DNA of 64,000 nucleotides from Bacteroidota bacterium (GTDB lineage: Bacteria > Bacteroidota > Bacteroidia > Flavobacteriales > Weeksellaceae): positions 62,001 through 126,000 of the forward strand of contig JAEWOR010000033.1 in assembly GCA_023399595.1 (NCBI GenBank), given 5' to 3'. Every line of letters begins with the position of its first letter. Positions within the stretch are counted from its first letter, which is position 1. Both the position numbers and the translations under genes were made by a program. The notes beneath the pieces are model-generated. The model was not told the DNA's origin and did no database searches. It saw nothing but the letters and a program-made list of their open reading frames with translations. Shown here piece after piece: positions 7,982 through 17,579 of this stretch.

Positions 7982-10384
7982 ATGAAGAAACGAATAACAT
8001 TACTCCTTTTTGCAGTTTCGGGATTGGTATTTGCGCAAGAAAATATTACTTACCAGAAGCCTTCTGCGGAAATTTTACAGCTAGCCGATTTTACGCGACC
8101 GCCTTCCGTTTTTATGGATAGTAAAAAAGAATGGATGATTTTATCCTACCGCTCCACTTACAAAACCTTAGATGATCTCAACCAAGAGGAAATGAAGTTG
8201 GCAGGTTTAAGGATTAATCCAATTACCAATATTTCTAGCACCACAACTTATGTAAATAATATTAAGGTAAGAAAGGTGAAGGATAAAAATGAAACTCAGG
8301 TGAAAAACCTTCCTGAAAATGCTAAAATCACCTACTTTTCTTTATCCCCAGACGAAAAATCTTTGGCTTTTACCAATACCACTTCTAAAGGTGTTGAACT
8401 TTGGATAGTAGATTTGGTTACAGCGACTGCTAAAAAACTTTCTGAGGATAATTTAAATGCCAATTTGGGTTCTCCTTATACGTGGTTTAGAGATTCAAAA
8501 TCACTTTTAGTGAATGTGCTTCCATCTAACAGACCTGCTTTGTTAGATGACAAAAAAAACCTTCCAACAGGACCAATAGTTTCTACAAGTGATGGTAAAG
8601 TATCTCAAAATAGAACTTATCAAGATTTATTAAAAAATCCTAAAGACGAAACTAATTTTGAAACTTTAGCAACTTCAGATTTAGTAAAAATAAATGTGGA
8701 TGGAAGTAAAATTCCTTTTGCAAAATCTGCTATTTATACTTCAAAATCTTTTTCACCAGATGGGAAATATTTAATGGTTTCTACTATTAAAAGACCTTAT
8801 TCTTATATCGTTCCTTTAAACCGTTTTCCTACAGAAACTTTGGTGTTAACTTCAGAAGGTTCAGAAGTTAAAAAAGTAAATGATGTTCCTCTAACGGAAA
8901 TTATGCCTAAAGGTTTTTCTTCTGTAAGAAAAGGAAAAAGATACATGGGGTGGAGAGACGACTTGCCTTCTACTCTATTTTTTGCAGAAGCTTTGGATGA
9001 AGGAGATCAGTCTAAAAAAGCAGAATTTAGAGATCAACTATTTTTATGGGATGCACCATTCAATGCAGAACCTAAAGCTTTATTTAAAACAAAAGAAAGA
9101 TTAGCCAATATAGAATGGGGAAATGCCGAAAACGCTTTTGTTACAGATTCTTGGTATGATACAAGAAATACAACAACTTATTGGATAAATCCTAAAACGG
9201 GAGACTTTAAACAGATGTTGACGAGAAATTACCAAGATGTGTATAGCGATCCGGGAAGTTTAGTAACAGAGAGAAATGAGTTCGGAAGAAATGTGGTGGA
9301 AATTAAAAATGGTAAAACCTATTGGATTGGTGAAGGACATACCAAAGAAGGTCAGTTCCCTTTCATTAATGAGATGGATTTGAAAACCTTTAAAACAAAC
9401 CGTCTATACACCGTAAAAACAAAAGATTCAAAGGAAGACATCTATGATTTAATGGATGTTAAAAAAGGAGATATTTTAGTGATGAACCAATCTAGCACGA
9501 ACTATCCTAATTATTATATTAAAAATTATAAAAACAATAAATCGACAGCTTTAACTCAATTTGAAAATCCATTTGTAAGTTTAAATGGTGTTCATAAGGA
9601 AGTAATTACCTATAAACGTAATGATGGAGTAACTCTAAAAGGAACTCTTTATCTTCCAAAAGGTTATGATTTGAAAGCTAAAAAAGAAAAACTACCATTG
9701 CTCATTTGGGCTTATCCAGAAGAATTTAAAGATAAATCTACCGCTGGAATGAGCACTGCAAATCCTAACTCCTTTACTTTTCCTTATTACGGTTCATTTA
9801 TTTATTGGGTTACTAAAGGCTATGCAGTTTTAGATGATGCTTCTTTCCCAATTGTTGGTGAAGGAAAGCAAGAACCTAATGATACCTTTATTCCTCAATT
9901 GGTAGCCAATGCACAAGCTGCAATTGATGCTGTGGATAAATTGGGATATATTGACCGTAAAAAAGTGGCTGTAGGAGGACATTCGTATGGTGCATTTATG
10001 ACGGCGAATTTATTAAGTCATTCCAATCTTTTTGCATGTGGAATTGCTAGGAGTGGTGCTTATAACCGTACTCTAACTCCTTTTGGTTTCCAAAGTGAAC
10101 AGAGAAATTATTGGGATGTTCCAGAAGTTTATAATGGAATGTCTCCGTTTATGAATGCCGATAAAATGAAAACTCCAATGTTGTTGGTTCATGGAGAAGC
10201 TGATAATAACCCAGGAACTTTTACGCTGCAAACAGAAAGGTATTTTCAAGCATTAAAAAACTTGGGAGCACCAGTAAAAATGGTTTTGTTGCCTAAAGAA
10301 TCTCATGGTTACGCTGCTAAAGAAAATATTTTGCATTTATTGTACGAACAAGATCAGTTCTTGGAGAAATGTTTAAAGAAATAG
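7982..10384 (+). CDS. Exported S9 family serine peptidase (prolyl oligopeptidase superfamily, glutamyl-endopeptidase-like)
   Basis: The 800-residue protein has a signal peptide ending in VFAQ (about residue 19), a long beta-propeller-type region, and a C-terminal alpha/beta-hydrolase domain. The catalytic triad is visible: S668 in GGHSYGAF, D741 in HGEADNNP, and H775 in KESHGY. The catalytic domain is closest, by eye, to the S9D glutamyl-endopeptidase-like branch common in Bacteroidota. It probably degrades peptides in the periplasm or outside the cell; specificity cannot be read from sequence. The start is the only ATG that gives a signal peptide. A palindromic repeat follows the gene. Confidence 0.9.
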   Translation: MKKRITLLLFAVSGLVFAQENITYQKPSAEILQLADFTRPPSVFMDSKKEWMILSYRSTYKTLDDLNQEEMKLAGLRINPITNISSTTTYVNNIKVRKVKDKNETQVKNLPENAKITYFSLSPDEKSLAFTNTTSKGVELWIVDLVTATAKKLSEDNLNANLGSPYTWFRDSKSLLVNVLPSNRPALLDDKKNLPTGPIVSTSDGKVSQNRTYQDLLKNPKDETNFETLATSDLVKINVDGSKIPFAKSAIYTSKSFSPDGKYLMVSTIKRPYSYIVPLNRFPTETLVLTSEGSEVKKVNDVPLTEIMPKGFSSVRKGKRYMGWRDDLPSTLFFAEALDEGDQSKKAEFRDQLFLWDAPFNAEPKALFKTKERLANIEWGNAENAFVTDSWYDTRNTTTYWINPKTGDFKQMLTRNYQDVYSDPGSLVTERNEFGRNVVEIKNGKTYWIGEGHTKEGQFPFINEMDLKTFKTNRLYTVKTKDSKEDIYDLMDVKKGDILVMNQSSTNYPNYYIKNYKNNKSTALTQFENPFVSLNGVHKEVITYKRNDGVTLKGTLYLPKGYDLKAKKEKLPLLIWAYPEEFKDKSTAGMSTANPNSFTFPYYGSFIYWVTKGYAVLDDASFPIVGEGKQEPNDTFIPQLVANAQAAIDAVDKLGYIDRKKVAVGGHSYGAFMTANLLSHSNLFACGIARSGAYNRTLTPFGFQSEQRNYWDVPEVYNGMSPFMNADKMKTPMLLVHGEADNNPGTFTLQTERYFQALKNLGAPVKMVLLPKESHGYAAKENILHLLYEQDQFLEKCLKK

Positions 10385-10453
10385 ATTATTAATATTGATT
10401 TATGGTAGAGATTTGCGTTTTAAAATATCATGCAAAATTTAATTTTCAATAAA

Positions 10454-10483
10454 GTAGGAATTCGCCTCGAGGCGAATTCCTAC
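10454..10483. repeat. Perfect 30-base palindrome, GTAGGAA family (second identical copy)
   Basis: This copy is identical to 7825-7854 and lies between the convergent ends of the S9 peptidase and the cytochrome c peroxidase genes. A second, AT-rich palindrome ATAAAAA-CG-TTTTTAT follows at 10485-10500. Together they could stop transcription from both sides. Confidence 0.85.
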
Positions 10484-10500
10484 AATAAAAACGTTTTTAT

Positions 10501-11628
10501 TTATTTTGGAAGCTCTGGAGCTCGCATTTTATATTGGTAACTGTGTAAAGTTTTTAAGAAACTTTCTAAATCTGTAAGTTCAGTATCTGTTAGATCCAGT
10601 TTTTTGAGCATTGCAGATTTTTTAGGGAATAAAACTTTTGTAGTATCTCCTTTTTCTGTTGGCATTCCTGCGTTGTACATATTCAGAACACCTCTTATAT
10701 GTGGGAACAAACCATTGTGCATATACGGAGCAGTTTCTGTAACTTCTCTTAAGGTTGCTGTTTTAAATTTACCTACGTCTTCAGGTTTTTTAGTTACATC
10801 ATATACACCTAAGTCTTGGTATTTTCTATCAAAATAAGTTAAACCAATATTATGAAACTTTTGATCCGAAAAATAAGACGTATTATGGCAATTAATACAA
10901 TTGGCTTTTGTTCTAAACAAGTGCAAACCATTAATTTCAGAATCTGTAAGAATCTCTTTTTTTCCACTGATGAATTTATCAAATTTTGAAGCTGGACTTA
11001 CCAATGTTCTTTCAAAAGTTGAAATAGCTTTTGCAATACGATTTTCAGTAACTTTAGAATCCCCAAAAGCTTTAGCAAAATATTCTGAATAGCCTTTTAT
11101 AGCTGCAATTCTTTGTGCAGCCAAATTAGAATGAAGATTCATTTCTACAGGATTTTCAATAGGTGCTTTTACCTGATCTTCTAAACTTGAAGCTCTTCCA
11201 TCCCAAAAGAATTTTTTGGCATAAACAATATTTAAAACAGTAATTGCGTTTCTATTTCCTTGCAAACGGTCGTGTCCATAAGCTACTCTTCTACCATCTG
11301 CCCAACTCATTTCTGGGTCGTGACAATTCGCACAGGAAATTTGACCAGATTTGGATAAACGAGGATCAAAAAATAACATTTTTCCTAGTTCTTCTTTTTC
11401 CAATGTGTAAGGATTGTCTTTTGGGAATACAGGTTTAGGCAAAACGCCAATATCTTCAAAACCTTCTTTGGCTTCGTCAAATAAATTAGGTTTAGGCCAA
11501 AGGCTTTTATCACCACTTCCGTATAAGTTTCTCAAGTCTTCAGGGGTAAAGCCTTGTTGTATAGATTGTACATCTACAAAAGAATAGGTTAAAAATAAAC
11601 CTGCAGCTATGCTTAATAAATACTTCAT
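10501..11628 (-). CDS. Di-haem cytochrome c peroxidase / MauG family protein
   Basis: The 375-residue protein carries an N-terminal export signal and two CxxCH haem-binding motifs, CANCH (C99-H103) and CINCH (C245-H249), in the usual spacing for bacterial di-haem peroxidases. FFDPRLSKSGQISC and PYMHNGLF are family hallmarks. These periplasmic enzymes reduce H2O2 or, in MauG relatives, oxidise protein side chains. It is the last gene of a tight operon (9-base gap) behind a TonB receptor and two outer-membrane-associated proteins, which suggests a role linked to the operon's substrate rather than a general stress defence. That link is inference. Confidence 0.9.
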   Translation of the reverse strand: MKYLLSIAAGLFLTYSFVDVQSIQQGFTPEDLRNLYGSGDKSLWPKPNLFDEAKEGFEDIGVLPKPVFPKDNPYTLEKEELGKMLFFDPRLSKSGQISCANCHDPEMSWADGRRVAYGHDRLQGNRNAITVLNIVYAKKFFWDGRASSLEDQVKAPIENPVEMNLHSNLAAQRIAAIKGYSEYFAKAFGDSKVTENRIAKAISTFERTLVSPASKFDKFISGKKEILTDSEINGLHLFRTKANCINCHNTSYFSDQKFHNIGLTYFDRKYQDLGVYDVTKKPEDVGKFKTATLREVTETAPYMHNGLFPHIRGVLNMYNAGMPTEKGDTTKVLFPKKSAMLKKLDLTDTELTDLESFLKTLHSYQYKMRAPELPK

Positions 11629-11637
11629 TTTTAGGTT

Positions 11638-13188
11638 TTAATAGTACAAAGAAATTCCTGCATTGAACACCAAATTAGGGTTTCCGTTGTAATCTGTATT
11701 GTCTTTAAGAACAGAATTGGTTGAAAAAAGCGATGCAAAATTAGTAAATATTTTTAGGTCTGTTTTAGCTCTCACCTTCTGAAAAAACTGAATTCCTATT
11801 TTTGGACCTATTTTAGTGGTTTTATCAAAATAATAATCTTTACGAATAACGTTATCATAGAAAATCTGTGTGGAAGAAGCAGGATTGTAAGTTAAACTTT
11901 CTGATAAAGGAAAATAAGATTGTGCTCCCACCTCAACATTTATTTTTTGAGTGGAAGTATAAAAAATATCTTTATTCACTTTCAAGTTGAGATCTAAACT
12001 TTTCACGTATTTATGGGTAATTCCTAATAAATCTATCGCTGAAAAATCTGAATAGGCAGCTTCTAAACCAATTCCTAATTTTGTTTTTTCGGCATCTTTC
12101 CAAATAAGATAATTGCTAAAAGTCAATTTATCCAAGGTCATTCTATAATTTTGTCCCATTTCGGTTAAGCTATAATTATCACCTGTTATACTTTGGAAAT
12201 TCAGATGGGTAAAATACTCCATTTTATCGCCTTTATACCAATAATTAGCATCGGTTTCATAGTGGATTAAACGGTATTTCATTTGCGCTAAAGCATCATT
12301 AAAATAAGTGTATCCATCAGCATTTTGACCATATAAAGTCTCCATAGATTTGCTGTATGAATAATTGATGGTGAAGTAATTTTTTTCTCCTCGATAAGCA
12401 TAACCAGCCCCAAAGTTTTTGTCAATGGTTTTGTAATTAAAATCATCGTAATGAGAAAAATAAATCAGTCTTCCGTAACCATCTGAAAATCTTACGAAAT
12501 AATCCTGATTAGCTGGAGAACCTAAAGAAGCATCCACAAAATCTAAATCATAAGTATCCGTTTTTCTTCCCAAACCTCCAAAAATAGAAAGTTGGTGTTT
12601 TTGTAAATGGTATCCTAAAAATATTTTCCCTGAATAGTCTGCAGTGTTAATGGCTGGTCTAGGATCTGATTTTCTAAAAGAGTTTTCGTTTTTATAATCA
12701 ATGGTTGCTCCCATATCGAAATTGGAAATATTGTAGGAAACTCCTGCGTTCACTTTGTATTTCTGACTTTCCCAATGGGCTTTTTTAGGAACAAATATAT
12801 AGTGAGGATTCAAAACAAATTGATCTTCGGTTCTTCCATTGGAGAGATTAAATCCTAAATCTTTTTCGGTAACAAATTGATAATCAAATCCACCTAAAAG
12901 TCTTAAATTTTCATTAATATTAAAAATCCCCTGAGTTTTAAATTCAAACTGATTAGAAGATTCTGCAACTTGAGCTCGTTTTAAATTGTTTTCCTTAATG
13001 GTTGCAGAAAGTTCAGTCTCGGTAAAATCTCCAAAATGATAATCTGAATATTGAATCGGGTTTTCCCAAATTTTAAGATATTGTGGAGCGTACAATTGGT
13101 TTTTAGGCACGAAAATACTGTCCTGAACTTGCGCAGAAACGCACCCAAAACTTGCAATTGCAATTATATTTAAAATTTTAAACTTCAT
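11638..13188 (-). CDS. DUF6850 family outer membrane beta-barrel protein
   Basis: This 516-residue protein begins with a signal peptide ending near VSAQ and continues as alternating aromatic/polar strands typical of an outer-membrane barrel; it ends NAGISLYY with an aromatic C-terminus, as barrel proteins do. I recognise it as the DUF6850 group, usually found beside DUF4876 lipoproteins. It lies 9 bases before the cytochrome c peroxidase gene and 3 bases after the DUF4876 gene, so translation is likely coupled. Its function is unknown. Confidence 0.75.
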   Translation of the reverse strand: MKFKILNIIAIASFGCVSAQVQDSIFVPKNQLYAPQYLKIWENPIQYSDYHFGDFTETELSATIKENNLKRAQVAESSNQFEFKTQGIFNINENLRLLGGFDYQFVTEKDLGFNLSNGRTEDQFVLNPHYIFVPKKAHWESQKYKVNAGVSYNISNFDMGATIDYKNENSFRKSDPRPAINTADYSGKIFLGYHLQKHQLSIFGGLGRKTDTYDLDFVDASLGSPANQDYFVRFSDGYGRLIYFSHYDDFNYKTIDKNFGAGYAYRGEKNYFTINYSYSKSMETLYGQNADGYTYFNDALAQMKYRLIHYETDANYWYKGDKMEYFTHLNFQSITGDNYSLTEMGQNYRMTLDKLTFSNYLIWKDAEKTKLGIGLEAAYSDFSAIDLLGITHKYVKSLDLNLKVNKDIFYTSTQKINVEVGAQSYFPLSESLTYNPASSTQIFYDNVIRKDYYFDKTTKIGPKIGIQFFQKVRAKTDLKIFTNFASLFSTNSVLKDNTDYNGNPNLVFNAGISLYY

Positions 13189-13191
13189 TTT

Positions 13192-14544
13192 CTATTGTTG
13201 GAAACCTCTAGGGTTGGCTTTTTGTTTTACAAAATCGTTGATAGAATTATTGGTGTCTTCCAAAATTATTCTTCCATTAATAGTGGTTTTTGTTTTTCTC
13301 ATCACCGCTTGAGAATTGAAGGAAGCATCACAATTAATTGCGGAAGCATCTACGGAAGAAGGTAACATTTTTGGTCGCTGAGAATTTGGACTGTAATGCT
13401 GTAAATCTATCCCATCTATAATAATATTCGTAGGAATTTGAATATAGAATTTTGTGTTATTAGCAATGGCGCTCACACTAGGATCACTGTAATTTTTGAA
13501 AGAAGAAAAATCATTGGTTTTAAAAATAGCAAAACTATCTCTTCCCAAATTATCGATTAAGAAATCATTATTAGCATTCCAATATCCACTTCTTCCCCAA
13601 TAGGCGATTTCCACATCTTTTACCGCAGGATTTTGAATATCTGTTTTGAAAACAGTATCTCCTATTGAAAGTTTAAAATCTCCAAGATAAGCATCAAAAT
13701 CAGCAATGGATAAATCTACCGTTAAGTCTGGATTAATAATGTTAATTGGATTTCCTGTATTGTCTACCAGCGGTGCTTTGTGGTTCATCGCATTTTGGGC
13801 AATGATGATACTTTCACCTGGTTGAATTGGATATTGTGTTCCGTTTCCGGGGATTTTCAATACGTAATCTGCATATACAAAATCTGTGTTGGCTGCATTT
13901 CCCAATGTCATACCCAAAGATTTACTCCAATCGAACTGACCGTTTGCTAAACTTGTTGCATTAACAGTTGTATTAGTTTTACCATACAATTGCGCAATAT
14001 ATAATCCGTCTGCATACATCACCAAATTCGAATTGTTATAAATTTCTATAAACTGATCTCTAAATGAAGCTCCTTGAGTAGCATGAGAACCTGCATAATA
14101 GATTTGTTTAATGACTAAATCGCCTACTCTTGCTGCTTTCAGCTCAACTGAGGTGCTTGGAACATTTAAATTAACAATTACTCCTTCTTGAGTTCCATTA
14201 AAATTAATTTCATTGTCTTGTAAAGCTGTTCCAAAAGTGTCTAAATATTCCGCTGGCAACATTTTTTTAGAAATATTAATCTTATAAGTCCCTGGAATAA
14301 CATTTTCAAAATGAGCAACGCCATCGTCATTGGTTTCTAAAGTGTAAGAATCCGCAGAATTAGTATTGGTAAGGACAACGGTAGCTTTTTTAGAAGGCTT
14401 ATTGTTATAATTGTTATCATATTTTGCATAGACCTTAAAACTTACTGGCTGCAACATATTTCCCGTAGCGTTTTTCCCAAAATCGTCATCTCTACAAGAA
14501 ATGAAAATTAATAGGAATGATAATAAGTATACAATATTCTTCAT
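13192..14544 (-). CDS. DUF4876 domain lipoprotein, probably surface exposed
   Basis: The 450-residue protein starts with a lipoprotein signal whose lipid-attached cysteine is C17, followed by RDDD. An acidic stretch right after the cysteine resembles the lipoprotein export signal that sends Bacteroidota lipoproteins to the cell surface. Next comes a domain of the carboxypeptidase-regulatory-like type (about residues 30-125), then the DUF4876 region, which resembles a lamin-tail type beta-sandwich with FIEIYNNS. It probably works with the TonB receptor encoded 9 bases upstream as a surface substrate-binding lid; that role is inferred from gene order. Confidence 0.75.
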   Translation of the reverse strand: MKNIVYLLSFLLIFISCRDDDFGKNATGNMLQPVSFKVYAKYDNNYNNKPSKKATVVLTNTNSADSYTLETNDDGVAHFENVIPGTYKINISKKMLPAEYLDTFGTALQDNEINFNGTQEGVIVNLNVPSTSVELKAARVGDLVIKQIYYAGSHATQGASFRDQFIEIYNNSNLVMYADGLYIAQLYGKTNTTVNATSLANGQFDWSKSLGMTLGNAANTDFVYADYVLKIPGNGTQYPIQPGESIIIAQNAMNHKAPLVDNTGNPINIINPDLTVDLSIADFDAYLGDFKLSIGDTVFKTDIQNPAVKDVEIAYWGRSGYWNANNDFLIDNLGRDSFAIFKTNDFSSFKNYSDPSVSAIANNTKFYIQIPTNIIIDGIDLQHYSPNSQRPKMLPSSVDASAINCDASFNSQAVMRKTKTTINGRIILEDTNNSINDFVKQKANPRGFQQ

Positions 14545-14553
14545 GGTAGTATT

Positions 14554-17274
14554 TTAAAATTGATATTCTATTTTAGCTCCAAAGGAAAGCGTTAACAAAT
14601 CTGATTTTACTTTGGTAACATATTTCCCGTTTTCGTAGTTGATATGAGTTTGTTTAAGATCCAAGAAGTTATTAGCATAGAAACCAAACTTAAATCCGTT
14701 CAAGAAGTCTTTGGTTATTCTAAGGTTGAAATTGTGATATACTTTTTCTAGTTTGTCATTTTTAACATCTTCATTGGTATATTTAATATTAGAAAACTGT
14801 GTAGGATCATTTATTTGGTCGGCTGTTAATGCTATAAGATTAAGGTTTTTATCTAAATAAGCATAAGGCAACCTAGGATTTTGATAATTTAAATCATCAA
14901 TAATAAAATGCTGAGTTCTTAGGGAAATTATTAAACCAGCTTTTGGTAAGTGATAGTTTAAAACTCCACCTAAAGTAAGCTGTTTATAATGGGTGTCGTA
15001 CCATTTGTACACGCCATAAACTTCATTGGCATTGGCATCTTTACTTCTTAAAAGCTTTTCTTTGTTGGCGTTGTCGGTGGTTTTTACATAAGAACCATTA
15101 ATGTCGATACTTAAATTTCTGATGGGTAATTTCCAGAAACTTGCCATTAATTCTAAACCTTTGTCTTTAGATTCCATGGCGTTGATATTTTTATTAATGG
15201 TGTAATAATAATCTTTGTAACCAGAAACAGTATAATTGGGCGGATTATTGCCATTATATTGAATATCTAAAATACCCAGATCCTTTTTCACAGCATATTC
15301 CTGAGTGGTAAACCCATCATGTAAAAGGTTGTAATAAGCTGTTAAACCAATATTTCCAAAAGGGAATTTATAATCGAGCCCCAATTCTGTACGTACACTT
15401 TTGGAAGGTTTTAAACCTAAATTATTGGCTTCATCTTTAAAAGTTTGTACCACTGCAATATTGTAAAATCCGGGAAGTCGTAAGTCTGCTAAAATAGCAT
15501 CATAATATCTTGGTCCAGTATAAATCATGTTGATTGATGGTGCTTTACTTGCAATCCCGAAACCTCCTCTAAATTTAATGTTTCTATGGATAAGATAGGT
15601 GTTAATTCTAGGTTGGAATGTTGTACTCCCAAACTGATTATCAATTCTAAGACCTGCATTCAAGTTGAAAATATTGCTTCCAAAAGTTTTGAAAATATTA
15701 TCTTCAGCATAAACAGAAAATTGATATTCAGCTTTTACATTATCACCAAAATTATAAGGCCTAAAAGCATTTCCTGTTCCTCCTAAAACGGTATTAAGTG
15801 TTTCTGGAGAACCTAATCTTCCTGCACCTTTGTTGTCGCTGCTTCTCATTGAAGTTCCTGCCAATAAATTATGAATCCAATTGGAAGAGGTTTTCAAACG
15901 TTTTTTAACATCCGCAGCAAAGAAAAATGAAATAGGCTTTCCTTCCACTTCTTGCACTTGTCGGTAATTAATTGGGGTATAAACTCCAGTATAAATGCCT
16001 TCTTCAGTGCTGGTTCCAACAATTTCGCCGCCGTTATTGACTAATTTAGATTCATAAGAATTTTGATAACCATTGGTATAAGAGAGATTTACGTTTAAAT
16101 TATCTAAAAAAGATTCCTTAAATTTCCAGTTAAAACGGTTGGAAATTCTAAGATTTCTAGTTTTATTTTTAACCAGCGTTTGCGCAAGATCTTCTTCCTC
16201 AAAATTAGCATTGTCTAAATTATTGCTATAATCTACGGAAACGGAATTGCTGATGTTTTTTTGCTTATTGTAAACAGTCCACATTAAATTCCCTGAAACC
16301 CTTTCAAATACGTTGAATTTGGTTCTAGGATTGGAATTGGAACGCAGATAATTGGTATTTACGTTGAGATAACCTAATTTTTCTGAAAGTTTAAAACCTT
16401 TATTTAAATTATATTCCTGAGTTCCCTCACGCAATGCAATATAAGCTCTGTAAGGCGTTTCACCATTTTTCTGCTGAACATTCACCAATCCAGAGGTTAG
16501 GTCCCCATATTTTGCAGAAGGAATTCCTTGTACTACTTCCACACTTTCTATATTATCCACGGGGATTTCTCGTAAATCTGCACCATAATTGGTGTTAGAA
16601 AAATATCCACCTTCCGCGCCAAAGCCTAGAGTATTAGGTGAAAATAAAGAACCGTTACCGAAAGCTGTTCCCGAAGCTGAAAAATTCCCAGCATAGCTTT
16701 GCATATTCTCGTTGTTAGACAATGGAATTCCGTCCACTACAACTGCAGTTCCAAAAGATTTATTTCCAAAACCATCATTGGTAACAGAAGTTGGAGCTGT
16801 ACTTCTAAAAACGATTGGTTTAAATTGATTAAAATTCAGGTTTTGTAGTTTCTGACCTGGAATTTGCTCTAAAACCTCATTCAAAGAAAATGCTTGAATA
16901 CTTTTTAAAGCTTCTTCTTTAATCTCAATTTCCGAATATTTTTTCTTTTTTGCGGTTAAAGAAACTTCCTTAATTCTTACAGAAGCAACTTGCATTTGCA
17001 CCGTTATTTTTGAAGCAGAAGTACTCGAGAAAATCTTCTTTTCATCTAGCAATCCAGATCTTTTGAACTCTAAAGTTTCCCCTTCATTGTATTGAATATG
17101 AAAAAGTCCCTCTTTATCAGTTAATGTCCATATACCAGTATTTTCCACACGAACTAAAACTCCTTGCAAAGGCTTTTTATAATCTGTATCTACAACCACT
17201 CCATCTATAGACTGTGCAAAAACGCTAACATTTGCTCCTACGAAAATCAGTAAATAAAGTATTCTCTTCTTCAA
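14554..17274 (-). CDS. TonB-dependent outer membrane receptor with N-terminal carboxypeptidase-regulatory-like domain
   Basis: The 906-residue protein has a signal peptide ending near VFAQ, a beta-sandwich domain of the CarboxypepD_reg type (about residues 22-105), a plug domain (VVVDGIPL and the VEVVQGIPSAKYGD signature), and a C-terminal 22-strand barrel ending FGAKIEYQF with a terminal aromatic. It imports a bound nutrient across the outer membrane using TonB energy. No SusD partner follows; instead DUF4876, DUF6850 and a haem peroxidase do, so a metal complex, cofactor or small molecule is more likely than glycan. The operon has a -7 box at 17291-17298. Confidence 0.9.
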   Translation of the reverse strand: MKKRILYLLIFVGANVSVFAQSIDGVVVDTDYKKPLQGVLVRVENTGIWTLTDKEGLFHIQYNEGETLEFKRSGLLDEKKIFSSTSASKITVQMQVASVRIKEVSLTAKKKKYSEIEIKEEALKSIQAFSLNEVLEQIPGQKLQNLNFNQFKPIVFRSTAPTSVTNDGFGNKSFGTAVVVDGIPLSNNENMQSYAGNFSASGTAFGNGSLFSPNTLGFGAEGGYFSNTNYGADLREIPVDNIESVEVVQGIPSAKYGDLTSGLVNVQQKNGETPYRAYIALREGTQEYNLNKGFKLSEKLGYLNVNTNYLRSNSNPRTKFNVFERVSGNLMWTVYNKQKNISNSVSVDYSNNLDNANFEEEDLAQTLVKNKTRNLRISNRFNWKFKESFLDNLNVNLSYTNGYQNSYESKLVNNGGEIVGTSTEEGIYTGVYTPINYRQVQEVEGKPISFFFAADVKKRLKTSSNWIHNLLAGTSMRSSDNKGAGRLGSPETLNTVLGGTGNAFRPYNFGDNVKAEYQFSVYAEDNIFKTFGSNIFNLNAGLRIDNQFGSTTFQPRINTYLIHRNIKFRGGFGIASKAPSINMIYTGPRYYDAILADLRLPGFYNIAVVQTFKDEANNLGLKPSKSVRTELGLDYKFPFGNIGLTAYYNLLHDGFTTQEYAVKKDLGILDIQYNGNNPPNYTVSGYKDYYYTINKNINAMESKDKGLELMASFWKLPIRNLSIDINGSYVKTTDNANKEKLLRSKDANANEVYGVYKWYDTHYKQLTLGGVLNYHLPKAGLIISLRTQHFIIDDLNYQNPRLPYAYLDKNLNLIALTADQINDPTQFSNIKYTNEDVKNDKLEKVYHNFNLRITKDFLNGFKFGFYANNFLDLKQTHINYENGKYVTKVKSDLLTLSFGAKIEYQF

Positions 17275-17290
17275 TTTATCAAATTTTTCA

Positions 17291-17298
17291 CAAAATTA
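17291..17298 (-). promoter_or_regulatory. -7 box (TAATTTTG) of the TonB receptor operon
   Basis: The complement reads TAATTTTG, an exact TAnnTTTG match 16 bases before the receptor start codon. A TTG lies 23 bases further upstream (complement of 17322-17324), a plausible -33 element. Confidence 0.5.
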
Positions 17299-17357
17299 TT
17301 TATAATTTTTCTAAATAAAAACAATAAGATGAGAATTCTGATGTATGTCATAAAAAA

Positions 17358-17378
17358 AAGAGAAGCATTGCTTCTCTT
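17358..17378 (-). terminator. Hairpin with T run for the upstream minus-strand gene
   Basis: An 8-bp AAGAGAAG/CTTCTCTT stem (17358-17365 with 17371-17378) and a five-base loop are followed, on the minus strand, by a T8 run. It lies about 200 bases after the T9SS cargo gene and isolates the receptor operon. The rest of the 305-base gap (17275-17579) is AT-rich and shows no other feature. Confidence 0.6.
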
Positions 17379-17579
17379 CTTAAGTTTAACCAATTAAATA
17401 CTAAAAAGACTTTTTATTGCTAATTATTAAAAAAATTCCTTAGCGTTTAAATTAAAAATTTTTCTTTTTATCTTGTAATTATTGGTTTCTTTATCTTTAA
17501 ATTTCTTATCGAAATATACTTATGTCTTATTTTGTGTATATTGATAATCAAATGTATAGAATTATTTTGAAATAAAAAA

